Below, in pieces: positions 7,241 through 13,267 of a stretch of DNA of 13,808 nt. The stretch spans positions 1-13,808 of the forward strand of contig JANRJR010000018.1 in NCBI GenBank assembly GCA_033763845.1. The letters run 5' to 3'. The position numbers were made by a program, and so were the translations under genes. Origin of the DNA: DASZBR01 sp033763845. GTDB taxonomy: Bacteria > Pseudomonadota > Gammaproteobacteria > DASZBR01. Position 1 is the stretch's first letter; the number at the start of each line of letters is the position of its first letter. A model generated the notes under the pieces. The model was not told the origin of the DNA, ran no database searches, and saw only the letters and a program-made list of their open reading frames with translations.

Positions 7241-10114
7241 CTATGCCCTTCGACCACCGCGTTCTTGATGCCTCCCCTCTTCTAGCTGTTGCTTTTGTAC
7301 CACTGCATAATCGTAAACAAGCGCTTTCGATTTCAGTTGAGACAACAAAATACTCACATCTTGCGGCGTCAACTCATTTTTATTTAATCGGTCTTGAATT
7401 GCTTTAAACCCACCTACTTCATATATTTTAGGTAATCGATTATTTTTTATTTTGTCTAATTCGACTTTAATTGCAGGATAATGAATAACTTCCTTCGCAA
7501 ATTTTTCCATCTTATTATTATTGTCCGTCGCCAAAATCGAATACTTTCGACTTTCTTCTAAAGATGCCCGACGAGTGGAATGAGATAAATTAACCAACTC
7601 GGTTTGCTTAAGTTCATATTCTACATAACGCTTAAGTACATCTGTCAGAGATTCAGGCTTTTTAATCTCAACGTGTATTTCACTTTTCACTGGAATTCCA
7701 ACTTGTGTAAATTTAGCCGTAATTTTATCACGTACTTGCTTGAGTTTTTCTGTAATGTATTCAGGTAGTTTCTGAAGCAGGCTTTCAGTATCAATTCCAC
7801 GTCGTTCATTAAATCCAAGCGGATAATCTAATACGCTGTCTTTCCGTGATTTTCGGCTGATATTGGCTTTAAGCGATTCTAGATTTCTATGTATACTTTT
7901 ATCCGAATAGATATGACAACTTTCTTTGTGGCGAGTCATGGCAACATAAGTTAAATTTCTGTTCCACCATCGACCACCTAAATAAACAAAGCCATGTTCT
8001 ACGCTAGCGCCTTGTGATTTATGAACAGTAGCAGCATACCCATAGGTAAAACTTTTATAATATTTAGGATTAATAATAATTGACTTTGATTTATCTGAAT
8101 CAAGCTGAATTGCAAATGAAATTACTTTACCGGATTCATTAAAATCAACGTGTTTAATTTCTGCAAACTGCCCATTTTTAATTCCTAACTCATGATTATT
8201 TTCACGAATGAGAATTCTATCTCCTTGGCTGATGTTTATTTTTCCTTTATTGGTTAATACAGAACATCCTTCTCCGATTTCTTGATTTTCAACACGCTTT
8301 CGTCTAATGAGTAGATTTAACTCATCGACATCCATATTCCGATGGGCTAATACTAAATAATCTTTGAGTGCTTCGGGCTTGATTAAACTCTGAAGCTTGC
8401 GAACACCATCCCAATCATCCACGAGTTTTTGTTTGACCTGAGTTTCGTTATTTTCAATATGGATAAATCCTTTTTCATGATAGAGATCGATACCTTCTTT
8501 AATTTCTCCTTCCGAAAAATGTGTTGTCGCTTTTTTCTGCCAGTCATGCTTTTGACGATAGACTTCTTTCAGTACTTTGGGTTTTATATTTAATCGCTCG
8601 ATTATGGCTCGAAAAGCTGCTCCTGGACCTACTGGTTGAAGCTGGGCATAGTCACCGACTAAAGCTAATTTTGCGTTGGCTTTTTTCACCGCCTTTAAAA
8701 CGGATTCCATTGCAACACTATCAGTCATACCCGCTTCATCCATAACAATAACATCGCGTGAGGTTAAGGTTATGATTTCGTTTTCTACGCAAAACCTAAA
8801 AGATTCAATCGTACGACTATTTATCTCTGATTCTTTAGCGAGATTTCTGGCAGCAACTCCTGCAAGAGCAATACCATAAACATTCAATCCTTTAGCTTTC
8901 CAAACAGCATTAGCCGCACCTAATGTAAAACTCTTTCCGGTTCCGGCTTTACCCACAACACAAGCAATCGTGTTTTGATACACCATGTGTTCAACAGCTT
9001 CTCGCTGTTCAGGCGTTAAACGTTTCCCAATCTTAGTTTGATATCTTTCTATGGCTTTTCTGATTTTGCGATCCGATATTCGAATATGGTTTTTAGTTTG
9101 AAGCTTATCCGCTATCTGCTGAACGTTATTTTCGATATCAAACATGCGGCGGGTCGTATATCGAGCATTGCCATCTTCTCCCACCCCTAAATAAATTAAA
9201 TCTTTTGATTTTTTAATTTTTTCTATTGCCGAATCAAACTCGGTCTTATCTTTGGTATAGGCAAGAATTTCTCCCACTAAATCGCCTTCGCTAAAAACAG
9301 ATTCATGGCGCTCAATCTTTTGGAAGATTTTTTGAGCTAATAGTTCGGGAGTTTTTAAGATCTTTTTTAGATTTTCGGCTTTGATGGAATCGGCTTCTTT
9401 TTTAAGCGCTGTACGGATCCCACGACGTTCCATTTCTTTTACGGCAGGGCCCAGATGAATCGTCGGAACTAAATCAATGCCTTGGTCTTTATAGGAACGA
9501 TGATCGATACGGATATTATGGTGGTATAGTTTTAAATGAAAGTTGGCATACTCACTCCACTTTTGGCGCCATTCAAGATTTAAATCTTTACCATTCCACG
9601 AACGAACTTTTTTACCCAGTCCAGTGGAAGTTGCTTCACGCATTGTGAGCATGACATGAACATGTGGATTTTCAGGATTATCATAGTGGACATTCCAATC
9701 GGCAATCATACCCTTTGCAGCAAACTGGTTTTCAATAAACTCCCGAGCAAGGCTAATGTTTTGTTCTTGCGTTAACTCAATAGGAAGCGCGAACTTCACT
9801 TCACGTGAAAGTTGAGCATCTATTCTGTTTTCAGTTTGCTCAACTAAATTCCAGAGATGTTGAGAGGCTAAATTTCCTGATTGTCGAGAATCTCGTTGAA
9901 GCTCAACTAAACGCTTAACCCAAGGAATGGAATGAAGAGAATTTTGAGGAACAGAAATTTCACTATGAACGACACCCGGTTTATTTTCATAATTCCACGT
10001 GCGGCCTGCTTTTTCATCAAGCATTTTTGCAGCACGACGATATGCTGCAGAAGCGATAGCACTCCTTCCCCGGGTTCTGGAAATGACACTGACATCAAAA
10101 TAATAAATAGCCAT
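7241..10114 (-). CDS. traA: Conjugative relaxase-helicase, TraA of the Ti-plasmid type (MobA/MobL relaxase, MOBQ)
   Basis: This 957-residue protein nicks oriT and unwinds the transferred strand. The N-terminal 220 residues are a MobA/MobL relaxase domain: the start MAIYYFDVSVISRTRGRSAI with SAAYRRAA, candidate catalytic tyrosines near the start, and the metal-binding NPHVHVMLTMREA (His151, His153). A RecD/TraI-like helicase follows: Walker A VVGKAGTGKS (386-395), motif II VIVMDEAGM (455-463), GDYAQLQPV (487-495), and the C-terminal motifs FTYGYAATVHKSQGASVEH (689-707) and YVAMTRHKE (723-731). The last 200 residues are a helical, charged tail ending in a basic segment. All key motifs are intact, so the protein should be active. 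An AAGG site precedes the ATG. It is divergent from the traC-like/traD genes with the predicted oriT between them, the arrangement known from Ti plasmids. Confidence 0.95.
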   Translation of the reverse strand: MAIYYFDVSVISRTRGRSAIASAAYRRAAKMLDEKAGRTWNYENKPGVVHSEISVPQNSLHSIPWVKRLVELQRDSRQSGNLASQHLWNLVEQTENRIDAQLSREVKFALPIELTQEQNISLAREFIENQFAAKGMIADWNVHYDNPENPHVHVMLTMREATSTGLGKKVRSWNGKDLNLEWRQKWSEYANFHLKLYHHNIRIDHRSYKDQGIDLVPTIHLGPAVKEMERRGIRTALKKEADSIKAENLKKILKTPELLAQKIFQKIERHESVFSEGDLVGEILAYTKDKTEFDSAIEKIKKSKDLIYLGVGEDGNARYTTRRMFDIENNVQQIADKLQTKNHIRISDRKIRKAIERYQTKIGKRLTPEQREAVEHMVYQNTIACVVGKAGTGKSFTLGAANAVWKAKGLNVYGIALAGVAARNLAKESEINSRTIESFRFCVENEIITLTSRDVIVMDEAGMTDSVAMESVLKAVKKANAKLALVGDYAQLQPVGPGAAFRAIIERLNIKPKVLKEVYRQKHDWQKKATTHFSEGEIKEGIDLYHEKGFIHIENNETQVKQKLVDDWDGVRKLQSLIKPEALKDYLVLAHRNMDVDELNLLIRRKRVENQEIGEGCSVLTNKGKINISQGDRILIRENNHELGIKNGQFAEIKHVDFNESGKVISFAIQLDSDKSKSIIINPKYYKSFTYGYAATVHKSQGASVEHGFVYLGGRWWNRNLTYVAMTRHKESCHIYSDKSIHRNLESLKANISRKSRKDSVLDYPLGFNERRGIDTESLLQKLPEYITEKLKQVRDKITAKFTQVGIPVKSEIHVEIKKPESLTDVLKRYVEYELKQTELVNLSHSTRRASLEESRKYSILATDNNNKMEKFAKEVIHYPAIKVELDKIKNNRLPKIYEVGGFKAIQDRLNKNELTPQDVSILLSQLKSKALVYDYAVVQKQQLEEGRHQERGGRRA

Positions 10115-10143
10115 ATTTATTACCTTTTGATTATTGTTTAATC

Positions 10144-10190
10144 ACGTTGAGAGCGAAAATCGCGAATCAACGTATAGATGCGCCTTTGGA
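10144..10190 (+). other. Predicted origin of transfer (oriT) with hairpin and nic-like core
   Basis: Arms ACGTTGA (10144-10150) and TCAACGT (10167-10173) form an exact 7-bp inverted repeat, with an inner stem GCGA (10153-10156) / TCGC (10160-10163) around an AAA loop. Directly after it comes TAGATGCGCCTT (10174-10185, counting the T following CGTA), close to the TAAGTGCGCCCT nic core of RSF1010 and related MOBQ origins, as remembered from the literature. Hairpin followed by nic core, placed between a MOBQ relaxase gene and divergent traC/traD-like genes, is the expected oriT layout. The exact nicked bond is not claimed. Confidence 0.75.
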
Positions 10191-10234
10191 CGGAATGAAG
10201 TTTTTCTGTGCTTATTGAGATTTTACAAAGTATC

Positions 10235-10263
10235 TTGCAAGAAGGAAATTAGTTTTGTATTGT
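10235..10263 (+). promoter_or_regulatory. Predicted sigma70 promoter of the traC-like/traD operon
   Basis: TTGCAA (10235-10240), a 17-base spacer and TATTGT (10258-10263) sit 57 bases before the ATG at 10320. This is the best promoter candidate in the divergent gap and resembles the one before the coupling protein gene (3374-3402). Confidence 0.55.
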
Positions 10264-10271
10264 GGGCAAAG

Positions 10272-10291
10272 TGTGATTTAACTATTTCACA
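10272..10291. promoter_or_regulatory. Possible operator dyad downstream of the traC-like promoter
   Basis: TGTGA (10272-10276) and TCACA (10287-10291) form a 5-bp inverted repeat with a 10-base centre, just past the predicted transcription start. The position suits a repressor. The centre is four bases longer than in a CRP site, so it is not called as CRP. Confidence 0.25.
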
Positions 10292-10319
10292 AACAGTAAT
10301 AAATAGAGAGGAATTGACC

Positions 10320-10592
10320 ATGACTGACTATCATAAAAAATTAATAACACTGCAGAAACACCGCCAAAAACTTATTGAAACTGAAAAATTTCTAATTGAG
10401 AAACGCAAAAGAGAAATTGCGGATCTCGCCGAAAAATTTAACCTTCTTACTGTCGACGATAAAATCATAAACAACTATTTTGCGCATTTTAAAGATTTCC
10501 GCTATGAACCTTCCGAAAAAGCTGCTGACTCTCCGAGCCACTCTTCATCGACTCAACCTGAAATATGCGAGGCTAAAAATGCAAGAACGTAA
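10320..10592 (+). CDS. TraC-like conjugal transfer accessory protein
   Basis: A 90-residue protein beginning at the ATG behind GAGAGGA. The frame stays open back to 10134 through the predicted oriT and promoter, but no ribosome binding site favours an earlier start. Residues 1-60 form a charged coiled-coil-like helix (LITLQKHRQKLIETEKFLIE, then KRKREIADLAEKFNLL), followed by a DDKIINNYFAHF segment and a polar Ser-rich tail. Small helical proteins of this kind, with IxxLxxxxxKLxExE and the EIADLAEKF pattern, sit at this position in Ti-like systems as TraC, thought to assist the relaxase at oriT. The family call rests on context and general pattern, since sequence similarity is modest. The 3' end overlaps traD by 14 bases, indicating coupled translation. 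Confidence 0.6.
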   Translation: MTDYHKKLITLQKHRQKLIETEKFLIEKRKREIADLAEKFNLLTVDDKIINNYFAHFKDFRYEPSEKAADSPSHSSSTQPEICEAKNART

Positions 10593-10803
10593 ACAAGATA
10601 CGCGAAAAAAAATTCAGCTCGGTGGCCTAATCAAGAAAGTGGGACTACACGAAGAACCGACAGCGGTTTTATTGGGATTACTTTTAGAGGCAAAAGATAA
10701 TTTAGAAAGTAGCACTAGCGATAAGTTTCGAGAAGCGTATCGCTTGAGGGGAGATATTGCGTTTACAAATGAAAGATCAGGGGCAGGCAAAGACCACCCC
10801 TGA
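10579..10803 (+). CDS. traD: Conjugal transfer protein TraD (Ti-type, small)
   Basis: A 74-residue protein. I choose the ATG at 10579 because GAGG lies six bases before it and the start overlaps the traC-like gene end; an in-frame ATG at 10480 lies deep inside the traC-like gene. Residues 7-38 carry the TraD family core: RKKIQLGGLIKKVGL followed by AVLLGLLLEAKDNL, which matches the [RK]-x-[IL]-x-LGGLxxKAGL pattern of Ti-plasmid TraD. This small protein is unrelated to the F-plasmid TraD coupling protein. It is thought to act with TraA and TraC in DNA processing at oriT. The stop codon is part of the terminator stem. Confidence 0.8.
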   Translation: MQERKQDTRKKIQLGGLIKKVGLHEEPTAVLLGLLLEAKDNLESSTSDKFREAYRLRGDIAFTNERSGAGKDHP

Positions 10804-10807
10804 TTTT
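10776..10807 (+). terminator. Rho-independent terminator overlapping the traD stop codon
   Basis: ATCAGGGG (10776-10783) and CCCCTGAT (10797-10804) form a perfect 8-bp GC-rich stem with a 13-base loop, followed by a short T run (10804-10807). It closes the traC-like/traD operon and uses the last codons of traD. Confidence 0.65.
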
Positions 10808-10810
10808 CTA

Positions 10811-10990
10811 TTATGCTACAGAACTCATATGAACTCTCCTTTTAGAGCTTAAAAACATCGTTCGGCATAATGAAAAGCCTGAGCGCTCATGACCTGCCGT
10901 TAAGACAGAGCCGAGCAATGCCTTGACGGCATTAAAGACAGAAGCGCGAAAAATGCTGATGCTGAATGAGAGAAATGAAGATGCGAAGAG
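10811..10990 (-). pseudogene. Remnant reading frame ending in a Shine-Dalgarno and a five-codon stub
   Basis: On the minus strand a frame stays open for 59 codons (10990 to the TAA at 10811) with no ATG near its beginning. Near its end AAGGAG stands seven bases before an ATG (10828-10826) that opens only MSSVA and a stop. A strong ribosome binding site before a five-codon frame suggests either a leader peptide or the first codons of a gene that was cut off when the traD side joined here. The stretch also carries the palindrome TGAGCGCTCA (10880-10889) and the stem AATGCC/GGCATT (10917-10933), and is richer in GC than its flanks. I recognise no family. Confidence 0.35.
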
Positions 10991-11114
10991 TTAAAAATAG
11001 CGCTAAATACTTGATACTGAAGAATTAATCTACTACCTTATTTGAGAATATGCCCCAAAAAAATTCTATAGCGGAAAAAAACAAAACACCCAATCAGATA
11101 GGAAAATTATCTCG
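10991..11114 (+). other. Leader region of the GrpB-GNAT gene
   Basis: With the remnant frame to its left this completes a 311-bp stretch without an intact gene. TTGATA (11011-11016) followed after 17 bases by TACCTT (11034-11039) is a weak promoter candidate. The bases before the ATG at 11115 have no strong Shine-Dalgarno; TAGGA lies about 11 bases upstream. I see no hairpin or conserved RNA element in it. Confidence 0.3.
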
Positions 11115-12140
11115 ATGACCATTATTTTAACTCCCTACAATCCGCTTTGGCCAAAATTATTTGAAGAAGAAAAAGCCATGCTTCAAAAAACATTAGGTAA
11201 TACCACCCTACTGCGGATCGAACATATTGGCAGTACTGCTATTCCTGAGATTCATGCAAAACCCGTTATAGACATTTTGATAGGAGTTAGAAATCTAAAA
11301 GAGTTTAAAGAAATCGATATTAAAAAAATTATCTCCTTAGGTTATCGATATGTTCCAGCTTTTGAATCTGAACTCCCCCATCGTCGTTACTTCGAGAAAG
11401 ATGACAACTCAGGAAATCGTACTTATCAGATACATTTAGTTAATTACCCTTCTGCGTGGTGGGAAAAACATATTTTGTTTAGAAATTATTTACGGTTTCA
11501 TTCTGATGCAGCTAAAGAATACCAACAACATAAACTACAGCTTTCAAAACAATTCAACGACACCCTTTTATACGCAAAAGCTAAAACGGAGTTTTGTCAA
11601 AATATAGATAAATTAGCATTTCATGATTTCAACATAAACACTCCATTTATAAGTTCTGGACAGTTTAATGCATATATACCTCAAATTTCGTGCCTAGATG
11701 AATACAAAAAAATGGTCCAAGACAAAGACTTTATTTCTTGTTATGGCATAGCTCTAAGCAAAGAAAAAGCGCATACAATTGTCACATCTGCTATGAAACA
11801 TTGGGATGAGCATGGCTTTGGACTATGGATGTGGTATGACAAACTGGATAATCAATTTGTCGGATGTGTTGGGTTAAAAATATTTGAGGAAAGCGTAGAG
11901 TTAGTATACGGGATTATGCCTTCCTATTGGGGGCAAGGTATAACTGCTCAACTCTGTCGACTTGTTATCAATCATGCTTTTAACCATCTTAAGCTGGATA
12001 ATCTTAAATGCTTTACTTGGATCGAAAATAAGCGCTCGCAGAAAGTTATGGAAAAGTTAGGGTTTCAACATGAAAGAGATTTTATACATGCAAATTTACC
12101 ACATAAATTATACCAATTAAAAAATGAAATCAAAAAATAG
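11115..12140 (+). CDS. GrpB-family / GNAT N-acetyltransferase fusion protein
   Basis: This 341-residue protein joins two domains. Residues 1-168 are a GrpB (UPF0157) domain, which has a nucleotidyltransferase-like fold: PYNPLWPKLFEEE at 7-19, EHIGSTAIPEIHAKPVIDIL at 36-55 with the GS and Asp53 motif, and RTYQIHLV at 102-109. Residues about 175-338 are a GNAT acetyltransferase of the Acetyltransf_3/RimJ type: GFGLWMWYDK, FVGCVGLKIF, then the acetyl-CoA pyrophosphate loop YWGQGITAQL (271-280) and the C-terminal WIENKRSQKVMEKLGF. Both domains look complete, and the frame runs through without a break. Substrates are unknown: GNATs of this group acetylate ribosomal proteins, small molecules or antibiotics, and GrpB domains are poorly characterised. 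It stands alone between a remnant frame and a convergent gene, so it looks like accessory cargo. Domain calls are strong, function is open. Confidence 0.88.
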   Translation: MTIILTPYNPLWPKLFEEEKAMLQKTLGNTTLLRIEHIGSTAIPEIHAKPVIDILIGVRNLKEFKEIDIKKIISLGYRYVPAFESELPHRRYFEKDDNSGNRTYQIHLVNYPSAWWEKHILFRNYLRFHSDAAKEYQQHKLQLSKQFNDTLLYAKAKTEFCQNIDKLAFHDFNINTPFISSGQFNAYIPQISCLDEYKKMVQDKDFISCYGIALSKEKAHTIVTSAMKHWDEHGFGLWMWYDKLDNQFVGCVGLKIFEESVELVYGIMPSYWGQGITAQLCRLVINHAFNHLKLDNLKCFTWIENKRSQKVMEKLGFQHERDFIHANLPHKLYQLKNEIKK

Positions 12141-12205
12141 AATTGAAATTGAAGCCCACTAAAAAAAATACTACTTCTTTTCTTATAATCTTAATCAAAC
12201 AATGT

Positions 12206-12688
12206 CTACTTACCCAATTTGATCATAGTTGAGGAAGCATTTTCTAAATGAGGAGCGGGCAAATTCTCAAGGATTTCTACAGCTTTTTGTGCGCTGCGTT
12301 TAAAATCTGCCATCCCGGCAATATCATATACAAATTCTTTACATTGCTTATATGTAAGGTCAGGATCCTTATGCTTACCGACACTGACGGTTAACCTCGA
12401 ATCCATACTATCATTGTCATTCACAGGATGAATCGAAGGATATTTAGAAGCTTGCTTATAAAGCGCCTCAATCGCACCTTTGCCACCACCGTAAAAAATT
12501 AAATGAAACGGGTAGCTTAGCTCGCTCAGCATGACTGCAAAAACGTAAGGCCCTTCAGCTAGTTTTGTAAGTTCTGAGGTAGGCGAGGCTGAATTCAATA
12601 CTGATGAACTCATTGATTTACCTAGCAAGGCTGCTTCTTTAGATGTATCTTCCATAAGGCCCCCGTATAAAAAAATATTTAATGACAT
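12206..12688 (-). CDS. Hypothetical protein, 160 aa
   Basis: I do not recognise this protein. Two starts are possible: the ATG at 12688, without a clear ribosome binding site, and the ATG at 12655 (149 residues, beginning MEDTSKEAALLGK), which follows GGGGG by a few bases. The body has a hydrophobic strand pair, YVFAVMLSEL and FHLIFYGGGKGAIEALYKQA, then a Lys/Asp-rich middle (SVGKHKDPDLTYKQCKEFVY) and a helical C-terminus, with no signal peptide or membrane helix. The predicted promoter just upstream is nearly consensus, so the gene is probably expressed. Its isolated position among accessory genes and its small acidic-basic character would fit a secreted effector or an orphan, but nothing in the sequence decides this. 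Confidence 0.6.
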   Translation of the reverse strand: MSLNIFLYGGLMEDTSKEAALLGKSMSSSVLNSASPTSELTKLAEGPYVFAVMLSELSYPFHLIFYGGGKGAIEALYKQASKYPSIHPVNDNDSMDSRLTVSVGKHKDPDLTYKQCKEFVYDIAGMADFKRSAQKAVEILENLPAPHLENASSTMIKLGK

Positions 12689-12712
12689 AATTTCACGAGA
12701 ACATCAGAAAAA

Positions 12713-12741
12713 AGTATAAAAAAAATCTCCCAATTTTACAA
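12713..12741 (-). promoter_or_regulatory. Strong predicted sigma70 promoter of the 160-aa gene
   Basis: On the minus strand TTGTAA (12736-12741) and TATACT (12713-12718) are spaced by exactly 17 bases, 25 bases before the upstream ATG at 12688. This is the closest match to the sigma70 consensus seen in the window. Its position leaves a leader of roughly 20 or 50 bases, depending on the start used. Confidence 0.6.
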
Positions 12742-12917
12742 GGCTTAGCAAACTCTAGTTTATCACTTTGAATCAATTTTTCTGTTTTGCTATTAGGACA
12801 TTTCTTAAGGAAAAATCAAGGTTTCATCTTTAATTTTCTTGTTTAAATTGTAAAGTTTTTGTTGTACCTTGTCTCTATAGCACACTTCATTTTAATAATT
12901 CAACTTATCAAATCTAG
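12742..12917. other. AT-rich intergenic stretch, nothing recognised
   Basis: Part of a 347-bp gap between 12688 and 13036. I see no convincing gene, hairpin or repeat here. TTGTCT followed after 17 bases by TTAATA, near 12869-12897, is a weak plus-strand promoter candidate that could serve the 62-aa gene. Confidence 0.3.
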
Positions 12918-13013
12918 CGCTCATTTTTTCAAGGTCAGGCCGTTAGTATAATTTATACCAAAGATACAACCTATGAAGTAAAATACAGCCTGAGTATCAA
13001 AGAAGCGGATTAA
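12918..13013 (+). pseudogene. Remnant of the 3' end of a gene
   Basis: The frame is open from 12918 to a TAA at 13011-13013 without any ATG. From 12930 it reads like a genuine protein C-terminus: QGQAVSIIYTKDTTYE, then VKYSLSIKEAD, with the alternating hydrophobic and polar pattern of paired beta strands. No start codon or upstream continuation is visible because a stop lies at 12915. It stands 22 bases before the 62-aa gene. Either the parent gene was deleted or a frameshift lies upstream. No family was recognised. Confidence 0.35.
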
Positions 13014-13035
13014 TTTATTATTAGTGGAGTGATAA

Positions 13036-13224
13036 ATGACAAATAAGCGCACAACATTGAATAACCCAGGCCCGCATTATTGTTGCGGCAACTGTTTTTC
13101 TTGGGTTCTGGGTTCAGAAGCGATAATCAGTGACGACCGTAAAATGCATTTTTGTGATAGTAGTTGCCTTGAAAAATGGGGCGAAAAACAGCAAAAAAAC
13201 GAGTGCGCAAGCACACAAACCTGA
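13036..13224 (+). CDS. Small cysteine-rich protein, probable zinc-binding treble clef
   Basis: A 62-residue protein starting at an ATG preceded by GTGGAG six bases upstream. Cysteines are spaced CCGNC (16-20) and FCDSSCLEKW (39-48), a CxxC...CxxxC layout with about 20 residues between, like the short treble-clef fingers of TRASH, MYM or DUF3330-type proteins. The rest is polar, with a Lys/Gln-rich tail and no membrane segment. Proteins of this size and pattern sense metals or bind nucleic acid or partner proteins; the role here is unknown. It is transcribed alone, convergent with trbI, and followed by a weak terminator. Confidence 0.6.
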   Translation: MTNKRTTLNNPGPHYCCGNCFSWVLGSEAIISDDRKMHFCDSSCLEKWGEKQQKNECASTQT

Positions 13225-13234
13225 TGTATAAATC

Positions 13235-13253
13235 ACATGGTCTATGTTTTTTT
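13235..13253 (+). terminator. Weak terminator after the 62-aa gene
   Basis: ACAT (13235-13238) and ATGT (13244-13247) make a short AT-rich stem with a 5-base loop, followed by a run of seven T (13247-13253), eleven bases past the stop. The long T run supports termination; the four-base stem makes it doubtful. Confidence 0.3.
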
Positions 13254-13267
13254 AAGAAACTAGATTT

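Noticed and set aside
10272..10291. CRP binding site
   Set aside because: TGTGA and TCACA are present, but the centre is 10 bases instead of 6.
10134..10319. Longer N-terminus for the TraC-like protein
   Set aside because: The extension is Cys-rich, runs through the predicted oriT and promoter, and has no ribosome binding site.
10480..10578. Longer N-terminus for TraD
   Set aside because: It overlaps the traC-like gene in another frame without a binding site; the ATG at 10579 has GAGG and starts the family-like sequence.
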